Below the pieces are notes generated by a model. That model searched no databases and was not told where the DNA came from. It was given only the letters and a program-made list of their open reading frames with translations. Source: Acidobacteriota bacterium (GTDB taxonomy: Bacteria > Acidobacteriota > Blastocatellia > Pyrinomonadales > Pyrinomonadaceae). Taken from it: a stretch of 64,000 nucleotides of DNA. The stretch covers positions 62,001 through 126,000 of the forward strand of contig JAHBSK010000007.1 of the NCBI GenBank assembly GCA_019639175.1, in the 5' to 3' direction. Made by a program: the position numbers and the translations under genes. This document shows, in pieces, positions 48,701 to 56,796 of this stretch (positions are counted from its first letter, which is position 1; each line of letters begins with the position of its first letter).

Positions 48701-50167
48701 CGTGTCAAAGAACATTCCCTCAAGCAGGCGGTAAGCCGTAGGCACGGTCGGCGGATCGCCGGGACGCATCTTGCGGTAAATTTCCAAAAGGGCATCAACA
48801 GGTTTTGTGATCGCGTCCTTGCGGAGCGTACTCGCTATCACCTCGCCGATGACGTCATTCTTGGGAGCAAAGAATGCAAATTCCTCAATGCCTTCCTCGA
48901 TGATCTGCTGCAGCTTTGCCGCCGAGATCTCGGTGTTTGATTCGATTATGACCTCGCCCGTTTCAAGGTTGATGACATCGTTCAGGGCAAAGGCTCCTTC
49001 CAGGTCGGCGGGATTTACCTCGACCGTCTTGACCTTCATTTTTCTGAGGTCGCTTAAGGCCGCTTTTGTGACCTTCTTACCGGCCTTGAGGATGTCCTCT
49101 TTTCCGCTCTTGACGTTCTCTTCCGAACGAAGGCCGACAAGATTTGTCTCACCGCTGTCCTTTACTCTGATCTTCAGATTTCCTTTTTCGACAACGGCCT
49201 CGTCTATCGCATAGAAGAGTTTAAGGATGTCGGCATTTGTATATTCGGCGTTCTTTACGACCTCTTCGAGAATGTTGTCCGAAACGGTCTTCATATCGAT
49301 CTGCGGACTCAGCCACAGGCCGAGCGCACGCAAAAAGATCGTCGCAAGAATTTTCCTCTTGCCGAGGCGGGCATGAAGCAGGCCCTTCTGGTCGTATTCA
49401 AATTCGACCCATGAGCCGCGATACGGGATGATCTTTGCCAGAAATTCGTCACGGTCGCCCTTAAAAAAGACGCCCGGCGAACGGTGAAGCTGCGATACGA
49501 TGACACGCTCCGTTCCGTTGATGATGAACGTTCCGTTATCGGTCATCAGCGGTATCTCGCCAAAGAAAACATCCTCTTCCTTGATGTCCCTGATGGTCGA
49601 AACGCCGGTGTCGGGATCTTTGTCATAGACCGTCAGGCGGATCTTTACCTTGAGCGGCACGCTGTACGACATTCCGCGTTCCTGACATTCCTGCTGATCG
49701 TGCTTGTGCTTCAGCCCGACAGGCTCGCCGCAGTTGTTGCACAGATTTGGGCGGACCGCGTTGAACGTACCGCAGTTGTTACAGAGAACTTCGGCAGGAT
49801 TGAAAGGATCGACCTTTATCTTGTGTCCGCAGTTCTTACAATTTGCACGAAGATGCTCCAACCCTTCCAGGTTTCCGCATTTGCACTGCCAGTTGCCGAT
49901 CTGATATTCGACGTATTCGAGCGTTCCGGTCTCGCGAAAATCAGACACCGGAAAGATGGACTGAAACACCGAATTGAGTCCGATGTTGTCCCTTTCCTCC
50001 GGTATAAGGTCCATCTGCAGAAAGCGGTTATATGATTCGCGCTGTATCTCGATCAGATTCGGAACCTGAGCGGATGTGTATATTTTTGAAAAATCCACGC
50101 GTTCAGGAGCCTTGCTTGTTCTGACGCCGACCCCTATGGTGTTGTTCTGAAGCGGATTATTGATCAT
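45713..50167 (-). CDS. rpoB: RNA polymerase subunit beta with N-terminal zinc-ribbon insertion
   Basis: Second-largest subunit of RNA polymerase, 1,484 residues against about 1,342 in E. coli. The rifampicin region [20 protein letters not shown] followed by [10 protein letters not shown] carries the usual sensitive residues, and [13 protein letters not shown] near the C terminus is intact. Between EYVEYQIG (about residue 90) and [11 protein letters not shown] (about 160), where E. coli has only a few residues, there is an insertion with eight cysteines: C95-x-C97, C110-x2-C113, C129-x2-C132 and C143-x2-C146. Two zinc ribbons are likely. Standard beta subunits I know lack this. It is preceded by a hairpin after rplL. 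Confidence 0.99.
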   Translation of the reverse strand: MINNPLQNNTIGVGVRTSKAPERVDFSKIYTSAQVPNLIEIQRESYNRFLQMDLIPEERDNIGLNSVFQSIFPVSDFRETGTLEYVEYQIGNWQCKCGNLEGLEHLRANCKNCGHKIKVDPFNPAEVLCNNCGTFNAVRPNLCNNCGEPVGLKHKHDQQECQERGMSYSVPLKVKIRLTVYDKDPDTGVSTIRDIKEEDVFFGEIPLMTDNGTFIINGTERVIVSQLHRSPGVFFKGDRDEFLAKIIPYRGSWVEFEYDQKGLLHARLGKRKILATIFLRALGLWLSPQIDMKTVSDNILEEVVKNAEYTNADILKLFYAIDEAVVEKGNLKIRVKDSGETNLVGLRSEENVKSGKEDILKAGKKVTKAALSDLRKMKVKTVEVNPADLEGAFALNDVINLETGEVIIESNTEISAAKLQQIIEEGIEEFAFFAPKNDVIGEVIASTLRKDAITKPVDALLEIYRKMRPGDPPTVPTAYRLLEGMFFDTRRFDLSRVGRLKFNIKMGRDAKDKINDPLLEAKDFIEVVNYLLRMKRDSEHYFQDDIDHLGNRRVRAVGELLENQFRIGLERMERAIKEKMSIQQDMFTTMPRDLVNAKPVTAAVREFFGSSQLSQFMDQTNPLSEITHKRRLSALGPGGLSRERAGFEVRDVHPTHYGRICPIETPEGPNIGLISSLSCFARINEYGFIESPYRKVEDGRVIEYVKVSNGGDTTFKPNEHVPLEAVEKANRKVAKDGGKEAEFEPYPFYLTAWEEDRYIIGQANIELDAKGNIVNDRVAARERGEFITSDKADIQYMDVSPKQLVSVAASLIPFLENDDANRALMGSNMQRQSVPLLRAEAPYVGTGMEKVAARDSGAVVIAKRNGVVDYVDSERIIVKADHNVDGTISREVTADIYSLVKFKRSNQNTCINQRPIVQVGERVRKGQVIADGPCTDRGELALGRNVLVAFMPWRGYNFEDAILVSERLVKDDYYTSIHIEELEIEARDTKLGPEEITRDIPNIGENMLRDLDESGIIRIGAQVKPGSILVGKVTPKGETQLTAEEKLLRAIFGEKAGDVKDASLTCPPGIDGTVVDVQVFTRKGQDKDQRSQDIEDLEEQGLRRDLEDEIRILQEQRDERIFELFEGRKLTKDLIENKEVLVKKGTTLTREVLKDIPMKVLRTADVPSGKIDIVAEMKEYEQRTERQISILSDIYDEKITKLKQGDELPPGVIKMVKVFVAMKRKLSVGDKMAGRHGNKGVIARILPEEDMPYLPDGTPVEIVLNPLGVPSRMNVGQILETHLGWAARVLDLHFATPVFDGASEVEIKEYIGQANGRFDDLDLPNSVGPSGKTRLYDGLTGEQFEQKVTVGYIYMLKLSHLVDDKIHARSIGPYSLITQQPLGGKAQFGGQRFGEMEVWALEAYGAAHILQELLTCKSDDVAGRSKIYETIVKGVSNFEPGIPESFNVLVRELQSLCLDIELIQEDEIDPEEVAAGVDALVGVD

Positions 50168-50679
50168 ATTATTAAAAAGTGCGCTGAGGATATTTTCTAT
50201 TGCTTTCGCCGAGCTTTACTGATACGATTCCTCAAAATGCGATAAATGCCTGCCGACGGCTTGAGACGGCAAATGCGGCCGAGGGCAAAATTCCCCCTGA
50301 CCGCTTAAAAGCAGTTTCTGCTAACCTGTTGATTTTTGCCAGTGCCAAAAAAGGGACACCTGCTCTCCGTCCGAATTGTTGCGAGGCCGCTGCAAGCTGT
50401 TGAAAACACAAGATTTACGCTTGCAGCCTCACGCCGCCAAAACTACTGCCCGAAAATGAACCCAATGCGCCAACTTTTTATTGTAACGCGGATTCTTACA
50501 AATATCAAATCAAACAGTCATTGAATTGGAAGACATTTGCAGGGCGCGGTTTGTCCGTTATTTTCAGCCACAGCCTGTCCAAGACCGGCCGGCACCGGAC
50601 AAAACACCTTTGCAGACAAATTTCCGGAGGCTCGACGATCGATCCCCGTCAGCCTCCGGAGCCTGTCTTCCAAAAAGGA
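50168..50679 (-). other. rplL-rpoB intergenic region
   Basis: No gene is supported in these 512 bp. The hairpin at 50623-50660 is the only strong structure. The rest may hold a secondary rpoB promoter or leader; no clear -35/-10 pair is fixed by eye. Confidence 0.35.
50623..50660 (-). terminator. Attenuator-like hairpin between rplL and rpoB
   Basis: Perfect 10-bp arms TCCGGAGGCT (50660-50651 on the minus strand) and AGCCTCCGGA (50632-50623), an 18-nt loop and a weak AAATTT after it. It lies 19 bp past the rplL stop. Partial termination at this place adjusts the ratio of ribosomal protein to RNA polymerase in other bacteria; the same role is inferred here. Confidence 0.6.
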
Positions 50680-51072
50680 CTATTTGACTTCGACCGTTGC
50701 ACCGGCTTCGGTCAATTTTGTCTTGATCTCTTCAGCTTCGTCCTTGGACACGCCTTCCTTGAGCGGCTTCGGAGCGCTGTCAACCAGGTCCTTGGCTTCC
50801 TTGAGGCCGAGGCCTGCCACGATCTCGCGAACAGCCTTGATGACTGCGATCTTGTTGCCGCCGGGTGAAGCAAGGATAACGTCAAACGAATCCTTCTCTT
50901 CCGCCGCAGCCGCGCCGCCGTCGCCCGCACCTGCCGCCGCTACCATAACAGGAGCTGCTGCTGCCGCGGCCGAAACACCGAAAACCTCTTCGAGTTCCTT
51001 GACCAATTCCGACGCTTCCAGAAGCGTGATGCCTTTCAAATATTCGACTACTTCGTCTTTTGTGATTGCCAT
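50680..51072 (-). CDS. rplL: 50S ribosomal protein L7/L12
   Basis: A 130-residue stalk protein that recruits translation factors to the ribosome. It has the standard N-terminal dimerisation helix ([20 protein letters not shown]), an Ala/Gly-rich hinge ([20 protein letters not shown]) and the C-terminal factor-binding domain ([38 protein letters not shown]). It follows rplJ by 219 bp, longer than usual, and no gene lies in that gap. Confidence 0.98.
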   Translation of the reverse strand: MAITKDEVVEYLKGITLLEASELVKELEEVFGVSAAAAAAPVMVAAAGAGDGGAAAAEEKDSFDVILASPGGNKIAVIKAVREIVAGLGLKEAKDLVDSAPKPLKEGVSKDEAEEIKTKLTEAGATVEVK

Positions 51073-51291
51073 TTTGTATCTATCTCCTATTTAGGGTTCC
51101 TTGTTTTATTAATTGCCGCGAGAACCCAGGGACAAACTCGGAACGGGCTGCATCTCCTTTCCTTGATCGTCCGAAGCCGACATGACCTGACAAATCATTC
51201 GGCCCGTTTTCCTTGAGTACGGCCTTTGGGCCTGTTACCGGCCCGACTTTAAATCTGAAATTTCAGATCTCAAATAACAGAGACCGAAATA

Positions 51292-52095
51292 TCACGAATC
51301 TTGTTCTTTACTCTCTTCGGCTTCCGCAGCCTCGGCTGCCTGCTCGGCTTCCGGCGATTCGGCGTTCTGCTCCTCTTCGCGCGTCTCCTGAGCTTCTTCT
51401 GCGGCCTCGGCCGGCGCTTCCGGCTCGGCTGCAGGCGTTTCCTCTGCCTGAACTTCAGCCGCAGGAGCTTCCGTTTCGGCAGCAGGCGTTTCTTCTGCCT
51501 GAACCTCCGCCGCAGGAGCTTCCTCAGCAGGAGCAGGTGCTTCTGCCTTCGAGGCCTCTGCCGCCGGAGCGGATGCCGGAGCCTTGTCGCCGATCTGCTT
51601 GATGACAACGGCCAGGTCACGCGGCACGGCATTGATGACCGTGACCAGACGCTGCGCCTGTGCGTTTATGACATAAAGCAGCTTGGAAATAAGCTCTTCC
51701 TTGGACGGCAGGCTTGCGATCTCCGTTACCTGTGCCAGATCGACGAGCTTTCCGTCAACCACACCTGATTTGAAGGTATAGTTGTCGGCGTTGGCCTTCA
51801 TGAACTTTGATATCGCCTTTGACAGCACGACCGGATCGCTGTCCGTCCATGCAATGGCGGTCACGCCCTTGAATGAATCCGTTGCCTGTTCATAATCCGT
51901 GCCTTTGACGGCAAGGCGGGCAAGCGTGTTCTTGACGACCTTGTATTGTGCGCCTGCCTCACGAAGGCTGTTGCGGAATTCCTGATCCTTTGCGACCGTC
52001 AGGCTCTGAAAGCTGACGACCATTGCGGATTTGGCACTCTGCAGCGATTCAGTGAGGGCAGCCAGATCTTTTGCTTTTGTTTCTCTTGATTTCAT
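51292..52095 (-). CDS. rplJ: 50S ribosomal protein L10 with long acidic tail
   Basis: Anchors L7/L12 dimers to the ribosomal stalk. The first 170 residues are a normal L10 (SAMVVSFQSLTVAKDQEFRN, SLREAGAQYKVVKNTLARLA). Residues about 171-267 form an extra tail rich in Ala, Glu and Pro, absent from usual L10 proteins of 165-175 residues. A 17-residue unit (EAPAAEVQAEETPAAET) is repeated almost exactly, and the DNA repeats with a 51-bp period at about 51431-51530. The tail ends EAEESKEQDS. The helix that binds L7/L12 lies before the tail, so the core function should stand. It starts 22 bp after rplA. Confidence 0.96.
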   Translation of the reverse strand: MKSRETKAKDLAALTESLQSAKSAMVVSFQSLTVAKDQEFRNSLREAGAQYKVVKNTLARLAVKGTDYEQATDSFKGVTAIAWTDSDPVVLSKAISKFMKANADNYTFKSGVVDGKLVDLAQVTEIASLPSKEELISKLLYVINAQAQRLVTVINAVPRDLAVVIKQIGDKAPASAPAAEASKAEAPAPAEEAPAAEVQAEETPAAETEAPAAEVQAEETPAAEPEAPAEAAEEAQETREEEQNAESPEAEQAAEAAEAEESKEQDS

Positions 52096-52117
52096 TACTC
52101 TTTTAGCACCTCACTCC

Positions 52118-52810
52118 TTAAACATAATGAAGCTCATCGAGCAGAACGCCCGGGCTCATTGTCGCCGCCAGATTTATCTTCTTCAGATAGCGGCCCTTTG
52201 CTGCGGTCGGCTTTGCCTTGATGACCGCGTTGATAAGAACTTTTGTATTTTCCGCCAGTTTTTCGCTGTCAAACGACACCTTGCCGACAGGCGAATGGAT
52301 GACGCCGGTCTTATCGACACGGTATTCGACCTTACCTGCCTTGGTTTCCTCGATGGCCGTTTTCACGTCCATCGTAACGGTTCCTGTCTTGGGGTTTGGC
52401 ATCAGGCCTCGAGGACCGAGGACCTTACCAAGCTGGCCGACCTTGCCCATCATGTCGGGCGTGGCGATAAGAGCGTCAAAATCGAGCCAGCCGCCTTTGA
52501 TCTTTTCAACGATGTCGTCACCGCCGGCAATGTCGGCTCCTGCCGCTTCTGCTTCTTTGATCTTGTCGCCCTGAGCGATGACAACGACCTTTTTGGCCGC
52601 TCCGCCCAGTCCGTGCGGAAGAACGATGGTGCCGCGAACTAGCTGATCCGCCTTTCGCGGGTCAACGCCGAGCCACATTGTCAGTTCGACCGTTTCGTCA
52701 AATTTCGCGAAGGCGATCTCTTTCAGTTTCGAGACCGCTTCGTCAAGTGTGTGCTTCTTGTTCGGCTCTATCTTTTCCAGGGCCGACAAGTACTTCTTGC
52801 CTCGTTTCAT
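52118..52810 (-). CDS. rplA: 50S ribosomal protein L1
   Basis: A 230-residue L1, which binds 23S rRNA at the L1 stalk and often represses its own operon. It opens [20 protein letters not shown] and shows the L1 signature around [20 protein letters not shown]. Length is normal. It lies between rplK and rplJ in the classical order; the 110-bp gap to rplK contains 7-bp repeats. Confidence 0.99.
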   Translation of the reverse strand: MKRGKKYLSALEKIEPNKKHTLDEAVSKLKEIAFAKFDETVELTMWLGVDPRKADQLVRGTIVLPHGLGGAAKKVVVIAQGDKIKEAEAAGADIAGGDDIVEKIKGGWLDFDALIATPDMMGKVGQLGKVLGPRGLMPNPKTGTVTMDVKTAIEETKAGKVEYRVDKTGVIHSPVGKVSFDSEKLAENTKVLINAVIKAKPTAAKGRYLKKINLAATMSPGVLLDELHYV

Positions 52811-52858
52811 TTTACCTCCAGGTATTAACGAGCGGGGATTAACCGCTCTCCCTTATCT

Positions 52859-52920
52859 GTTGGCAGTAAGCAGCGGCAGTAGGCAGTATTAAGTGACCGC
52901 CAACTGCTGCCGCCAACCGC
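52859..52920. repeat. Degenerate heptads in the rplK-rplA gap
   Basis: Units such as GGCAGTA, GGCAGTA, CAGCGGCAG on one side face complementary CAACTGCTGCCGCCAACCGCC on the other, an imperfect inverted pair with a mostly 7-bp period and some 6-bp slips. Confidence 0.55.
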
Positions 52921-53346
52921 CTACTCTACTGTCAGGCCCATTGAACGCGCCGTTCCCTCGATGGTACGCATTGCGGCCTCAAGGTTGGTCGTGTTCAGGT
53001 CCTGCATCTTTTTCTTTGCTATCTCTTCAAGCTGAGCTTTTGAGATACTGCCAACCTTTTCGCGGTTGGGCTTGCCCGAACCTTTCGGAATGCCGGCGGC
53101 CTTTCTCAAAAGGTCGCCTGCGGGCGGCGTTTTTGTCTCGAATGTGAACGAACGGTCGGCATAGACCGTGATAACGACCGGGATCTTCATATCCGGATCG
53201 TCGTTCTGTGTCTTGGCGTTGAACGCCTTGCAGAACTCCATTATATTCACGCCATGCTGGCCCAGAGCAGGGCCGATCGGCGGTGCGGGGTTTGCTTTAC
53301 CCGCAGGTATCTGCAATTTTATGTATCCTTCTATCTTCTTTGCCAT
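52921..53346 (-). CDS. rplK: 50S ribosomal protein L11
   Basis: A 141-residue L11, part of the GTPase-associated centre. It begins [20 protein letters not shown], with the family block [20 protein letters not shown] and the C-terminal rRNA-binding domain ([20 protein letters not shown]). Length and sequence are standard. It follows nusG after a 149-bp gap that contains a long inverted repeat. Confidence 0.99.
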   Translation of the reverse strand: MAKKIEGYIKLQIPAGKANPAPPIGPALGQHGVNIMEFCKAFNAKTQNDDPDMKIPVVITVYADRSFTFETKTPPAGDLLRKAAGIPKGSGKPNREKVGSISKAQLEEIAKKKMQDLNTTNLEAAMRTIEGTARSMGLTVE

Positions 53347-53378
53347 TTTCTTCGATTAACGATTTTGAGTTTTTTTTT

Positions 53379-53473
53379 GCCACAGAGGGCACAGAGAGTA
53401 TCCTTTTATTTTTTAAATTTCCGATCCGGCAATAACACCGTTTCTTTAATAATTTCTCTGTGTCCTCTGTGGC
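53379..53473. repeat. 19-bp inverted repeat in the nusG-rplK gap
   Basis: GCCACAGAGGGCACAGAGA (53379-53397) and TCTCTGTGTCCTCTGTGGC (53455-53473) match at 18 of 19 positions, with 57 bp between. An A/T-rich loop lies between them. The loop is long for a simple terminator. Confidence 0.85.
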
Positions 53474-53495
53474 TAATCCCCAAAAATGTCCTCAT

Positions 53496-54056
53496 TTATT
53501 CTTCTTCTGCAAACGTGACCTTTTCCACCTCAAGGAAGGTCAATTCGTATGGTGTCGAGCGTCCAAAGATGGTGATCGAGACCTTGAGCGTGTTCTTGTC
53601 CTCGTTCACTTCCTCGACCTTTCCGGTAAAGCTTGCGAACGGGCCGGATTTGATCCTGACGACCTCGCCCATCTGGTATGTGAACTTCGGCTTCGGCTTT
53701 TCGGTCGCGACCTCGATGTTGTGAACTATCTGGTCCACTTCATCCTGGGTCAGCGGCGTCGGGTTCTTTCCGCCGAGAAAGCCGGTCACCTTTGGCGTCG
53801 ATTTGATGGCGTGAAAGACGTTGTCCGGGATCTTCCCTTTTTCGTCACACTCCACCTCCACGAGGACGTATCCCGGATAGAACATCCGTTCAGATACATA
53901 CTCCTTGTTGCCACGCATTTCCACGACCTTTTCCTTGGGCAGCAGGACCTCGGTTATGAGATCCGCCAGCTCCATGTCGCGGATTCTGGCATTCAGGCTT
54001 TCCACGACCTTATTTTCGTGTCCCGAATATGTGTGGATAAAATACCACTGCTTCAT
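53496..54056 (-). CDS. nusG: Transcription termination/antitermination protein NusG
   Basis: A 186-residue NusG that binds RNA polymerase and links it to Rho or the ribosome. The N-terminal NGN domain opens [20 protein letters not shown], and the KOW domain follows ([20 protein letters not shown]). Family length is normal. It starts 12 bp after secE. Confidence 0.98.
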   Translation of the reverse strand: MKQWYFIHTYSGHENKVVESLNARIRDMELADLITEVLLPKEKVVEMRGNKEYVSERMFYPGYVLVEVECDEKGKIPDNVFHAIKSTPKVTGFLGGKNPTPLTQDEVDQIVHNIEVATEKPKPKFTYQMGEVVRIKSGPFASFTGKVEEVNEDKNTLKVSITIFGRSTPYELTFLEVEKVTFAEEE

Positions 54057-54068
54057 CTAAAATATCCT

Positions 54069-54314
54069 TTATACGCCGGTGATCTTGTTAAAGACCCAAG
54101 TCACACCATCGAGAACATAGACCCAAAACATATCCACCAAAAATAAGAACAGGGCAAAAAAGATAACGTTTATTATGACGACTAGGGTCGTTTTACGAAC
54201 GTCATCCCGTGACGGAAAACTGACACGGGTCATTTCCTCGCGGGTCTTTTGAATGAACTCGCCAACGCTTTCTTTTTTCTTGCCCTTATCAAGGGTATCT
54301 ACTGCTTCGGACAC
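54069..54314 (-). CDS. secE: Preprotein translocase subunit SecE
   Basis: An 81-residue SecE with one membrane helix, the short form usual outside enterobacteria. The conserved cytosolic block is EFIQKTREEMTRVSFPSRDD, followed by the helix LVVIINVIFFALFLFLVDMF. It stabilises SecY in the translocon. It follows tRNA-Trp by 63 bp and precedes nusG, the classical order. Confidence 0.95.
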   Translation of the reverse strand: MSEAVDTLDKGKKKESVGEFIQKTREEMTRVSFPSRDDVRKTTLVVIINVIFFALFLFLVDMFWVYVLDGVTWVFNKITGV

Positions 54315-54377
54315 TTTTGTTCTCCCATTTGGGCGGGCCTCAAAAAAACCCTTCGCCCGTTCTGCTCGGATCTTAAC

Positions 54378-54453
54378 TGGCAGGGGTACCAGGACTCGAA
54401 CCCGGACCTAAGGTTTTGGAGACCTCCATGCTAACCATTGACACCATACCCCT
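54378..54453 (-). tRNA. trnW: tRNA-Trp (CCA)
   Basis: A 76-nt cloverleaf on the minus strand. The acceptor AGGGGTA pairs with TACCCCT; the anticodon loop CTCCAAA gives CCA; the T arm contains GGTTCGAGTCC. The discriminator base is G, and the CCA end is encoded. The tRNA-Trp upstream of secE is common in bacteria. Confidence 0.97.
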
Positions 54454-54455
54454 TT

Positions 54456-54526
54456 CTCAAGACACGAGACAAGAGACTTGAGACAGGAGCATTGATTCTC
54501 CCGTCTCTTTGACTCCGGTCTCCTGT
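54456..54526. repeat. Facing heptad arrays between tRNA-Trp and rpmG
   Basis: The left arm has CTCAAGA, CACGAGA, CAAGAGA, CTTGAGA and CAGGAGC; the right arm has CTCCCGT, CTCTTTG, ACTCCGG and TCTCCTG. They are imperfect complements around ATTGATT, so the RNA could form a long hairpin. The right arm ends at the rpmG stop. Confidence 0.75.
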
Positions 54527-54688
54527 CTATTTATTTTCTCTGTGCAGAGTGTGGCAGCGGCAGCGACTGCAGAACTTTTTGAACTCCAGCCGGTTCGGCG
54601 TGTTCTTTTTGTTCTTTGTCGTCACGTAATTGCGCTCTTTGCAATCCGTACACTGCAAAATAATGTTGTCTCTTGCACCCTTTGCCAT
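54527..54688 (-). CDS. rpmG: 50S ribosomal protein L33
   Basis: A 53-residue protein: [20 protein letters not shown], then [20 protein letters not shown] and [13 protein letters not shown]. The cysteine pairs CTDC and CSRC make it the zinc-binding (C+) form of L33. It is a normal member of this block, between tuf and secE. Its stop (54527) is also the edge of a repeat array. Confidence 0.95.
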   Translation of the reverse strand: MAKGARDNIILQCTDCKERNYVTTKNKKNTPNRLEFKKFCSRCRCHTLHRENK

Positions 54689-54704
54689 TTCTTTACCTCT
54701 GTTC

Positions 54705-54767
54705 GTCCTTTGTCATTCGTCCTTTGTCCTTAGCTAATGACTAATGACAAGGGACAAATGACTGATC
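54705..54767. repeat. Facing heptad arrays in the tuf-rpmG gap
   Basis: Units GTCCTTT, GTCATTC, GTCCTTT, GTCCTTA (54705-54732) face GCTAATG, ACTAATG, ACAAGGG, ACAAATG and ACTGATC (54733-54767). The second set is roughly the reverse complement of the first. It ends two bases before the tuf stop codon. Confidence 0.85.
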
Positions 54768-54768
54768 C

Positions 54769-55956
54769 TTATTCCACAACTTCCGATACTGTGCCGGCAC
54801 CGACTGTGCGGCCGCCTTCACGGATGGCGAAGCGGAGTCCTTTCTCCATTGCGATGGGGGCGATAAGTTCGATCTCCATCTGGATGTTGTCTCCGGGCAT
54901 CACCATCTCGACACCTGCCGGAAGGTTTGCTACTCCGGTAACGTCCGTCGTTCTGAAATAGAACTGCGGGCGATAGCCTGTGAAGAACGGTGTGTGGCGT
55001 CCGCCTTCTTCTTTTGTCAGGACGTATGCCTCAGCCTTGAACTTCGTGTGCGGTGTGATCGTGCCGGGCTTGACTATTACCTGGCCGCGTTCGATCTCCT
55101 TGCGGTCGATGCCTCTCAGAAGCAGTCCGACGTTGTCGCCGGCCATGCCGCTGTCAAGCAGCTTCTTGAACATCTCGACACCCGTCACCACCGAGTTCTT
55201 CGTCTCTCTGATGCCGACGATCTCGACCGGCTCGTTGACGTTGATCACGCCGCGTTCAATTCTTCCCGTTGCGACCGTTCCGCGTCCCTGAATGGTGAAG
55301 ATGTCCTCAACAGGCATCAGGAACGGCTTGTCCGTCTCACGTGCCGGGGTCGGGATGTAGTCATCCACTGCCTGCATCAGTTCGTCGATCTTTGCTTCCC
55401 ATGCAGCATCGCCCTCAAGAGCCTTCAGTGCCGATCCCTTTATGACCGGAATGTCGTCGCCCGGGAACTCATAGCTCGAAAGAAGCTCTCTCACTTCCAT
55501 TTCGACAAGTTCAAGCAGTTCCTCATCATCGACCATGTCCACCTTGTTCATGAACACGACCATCGACGGGATGCCCACCTGACGTCCGAGCAGGATATGC
55601 TCTCTCGTCTGCGGCATCGGGCCGTCAGTCGCCGCCACCACAAGGATAGCTCCGTCCATCTGGGCCGCTCCCGTGATCATGTTCTTTACATAGTCAGCGT
55701 GGCCCGGACAGTCAACGTGTGCGTAATGCCTGTTCGCCGTCTCATACTCAACGTGCGATGTCGCGATCGTAATGCCTCTCGCCTTTTCCTCAGGCGCGTT
55801 GTCGATCGAATCAAATGCCCTCACCGTCATGTTCGGGTTGTGCTTCGACATCACCTTTGTTATCGCCGCCGTCAGCGTCGTCTTTCCATGATCCACGTGC
55901 CCTATCGTCCCGATATTCACGTGCGGCTTGCTCCGATCGAATTTTTCCTTGCTCAT
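54769..55956 (-). CDS. tuf: Elongation factor Tu
   Basis: A 395-residue EF-Tu that delivers aminoacyl-tRNA to the ribosome. G1 is [11 protein letters not shown]2 is KARGITI, G3 is DCPGHAD, G4 is NKVD and G5 is GSALKAL. Domain 3 ends [17 protein letters not shown]. Length is standard. It sits upstream of rpmG and secE, with tRNA-Thr before it, a layout known as the tufB region in other bacteria. Only this copy is in the window. Confidence 0.99.
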   Translation of the reverse strand: MSKEKFDRSKPHVNIGTIGHVDHGKTTLTAAITKVMSKHNPNMTVRAFDSIDNAPEEKARGITIATSHVEYETANRHYAHVDCPGHADYVKNMITGAAQMDGAILVVAATDGPMPQTREHILLGRQVGIPSMVVFMNKVDMVDDEELLELVEMEVRELLSSYEFPGDDIPVIKGSALKALEGDAAWEAKIDELMQAVDDYIPTPARETDKPFLMPVEDIFTIQGRGTVATGRIERGVINVNEPVEIVGIRETKNSVVTGVEMFKKLLDSGMAGDNVGLLLRGIDRKEIERGQVIVKPGTITPHTKFKAEAYVLTKEEGGRHTPFFTGYRPQFYFRTTDVTGVANLPAGVEMVMPGDNIQMEIELIAPIAMEKGLRFAIREGGRTVGAGTVSEVVE

Positions 55957-56001
55957 CGTCCTCTATATGCCTCGAAAAGTTAGTATTGTTTTATACCTAA
56001 T

Positions 56002-56037
56002 TATATGACCCATACATCCTATATGACCTATGCGTCC
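56002..56037. repeat. Nonanucleotide tandem array upstream of tuf
   Basis: Four 9-bp units in register: TATATGACC, CATACATCC, TATATGACC and TATGCGTCC. They match the array in the rpoB-rpoC gap in unit and length; here the plus strand carries the form seen there on the minus strand. Confidence 0.8.
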
Positions 56038-56048
56038 CATTCTTTAAC

Positions 56049-56123
56049 TGGAGCCCAAACCGGGATTTGAACCCGGGACCTTTTCCTTACCAAGGAAACG
56101 CTCTACCCCTGAGCTATTCGGGC
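56049..56123 (-). tRNA. trnT: tRNA-Thr (GGT)
   Basis: A 75-nt cloverleaf on the minus strand. The acceptor GCCCGAA pairs with TTTGGGC (one G-T pair); the D arm is GCTC-AGGGGTA-GAGC; the anticodon stem TTTCC/GGAAA carries the loop TTGGTAA, anticodon GGT; the T arm is CCGGG/CCCGG. CCA is encoded. The stop codon of the upstream HNH gene lies inside its 5' end. Confidence 0.96.
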
Positions 56124-56470
56124 CGATCAAACATCTGTGAGTAATGCTCTTTCGCGTGGCAGTTTGCACACAAAACCTCGCATTTCTCTATCTCGGCGAC
56201 TAGCCTTTTCATGCCAACGCCAAGGTTGATGGCGTTGGCGATCTCAAATTCCTTTTCAGTCGCGTCCCGATGATGAAATGTAAGAGTTGCCGGATGATCC
56301 TCCCCGCACCTTTCACATTTCAGGGTCTTCTTGAACTCGCTAAGCCATCTCCGCCGATTCTCCGAAAAGCGGCGGTTCTTTTCACGCTGCTTTTCTAATA
56401 ATCTCTCACGGTTGCGTTGATAATACTCCCGATTATAAAGACGCTGCTTATCAGACGACTTTTGAGACAT
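56114..56470 (-). CDS. HNH-nuclease-like protein inside the tRNA cluster
   Basis: A 118-residue basic protein. The N-terminal 45 residues are a charged helix (RLYNREYYQRNRERLLEKQR). The C-terminal half has the HNH-type zinc core: CERCG, LTFHHRD and CEVLCANCHAKEH, giving four cysteines and the HH pair of a beta-beta-alpha nuclease. It lies between tRNA-Gly and tRNA-Thr, where tRNAs normally adjoin, and its TAG stop is at bases 8-10 of tRNA-Thr, an overlap of 10 bp. The frame, motif and length support a real gene. Whether it cleaves DNA as a homing-type enzyme is unknown. Confidence 0.75.
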   Translation of the reverse strand: MSQKSSDKQRLYNREYYQRNRERLLEKQREKNRRFSENRRRWLSEFKKTLKCERCGEDHPATLTFHHRDATEKEFEIANAINLGVGMKRLVAEIEKCEVLCANCHAKEHYSQMFDRPE

Positions 56471-56517
56471 TCCTAACTAACGACCCACAGCATGAAACCG
56501 CTGATTATCAAATGTAA

Positions 56518-56593
<76 letters not shown>

Positions 56594-56596
56594 TCA

Positions 56597-56684
56597 TGGT
56601 GCAAGGGGTAGGATTCGAACCTACGTACGACTTTCGCCGGCCGGGTTTACAGCCCGGTGCCATTAACCACTCGACCACCCTTGC
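56597..56684 (-). tRNA. trnY: tRNA-Tyr (GTA)
   Basis: An 88-nt type II tRNA on the minus strand. The acceptor GCAAGGG pairs with CCCTTGC; the anticodon stem CCGGG/CCCGG carries the loop CTGTAAA, anticodon GTA; a long variable arm follows, as in all bacterial tRNA-Tyr. CCA is encoded. It is separated from tRNA-Gly by only 3 bp. Confidence 0.97.
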
Positions 56685-56738
56685 TTCCAAATTGTTTGTT
56701 GCCGAGATTGACTTTTTGAGCCAATTAGCAAATTTCCA

Positions 56739-56767
56739 ATATTAGCGAATACCGCCTTTGAGCGCAA
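56739..56767 (-). promoter_or_regulatory. Candidate promoter of the tRNA-tuf block
   Basis: On the minus strand TTGCGC (56767-56762), a 17-bp spacer and TAATAT (56744-56739). It lies 55 bp before tRNA-Tyr and is the only good candidate in the 112-bp gap. Confidence 0.5.
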
Positions 56768-56796
56768 GTCCCAAAAGGGCATTTTCGGATTTTGGC

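Noticed and set aside
53379..53473. Inverted repeat in the nusG-rplK gap as a terminator
   Set aside because: The loop is 57 nt and no T-run follows the second arm on the minus strand.
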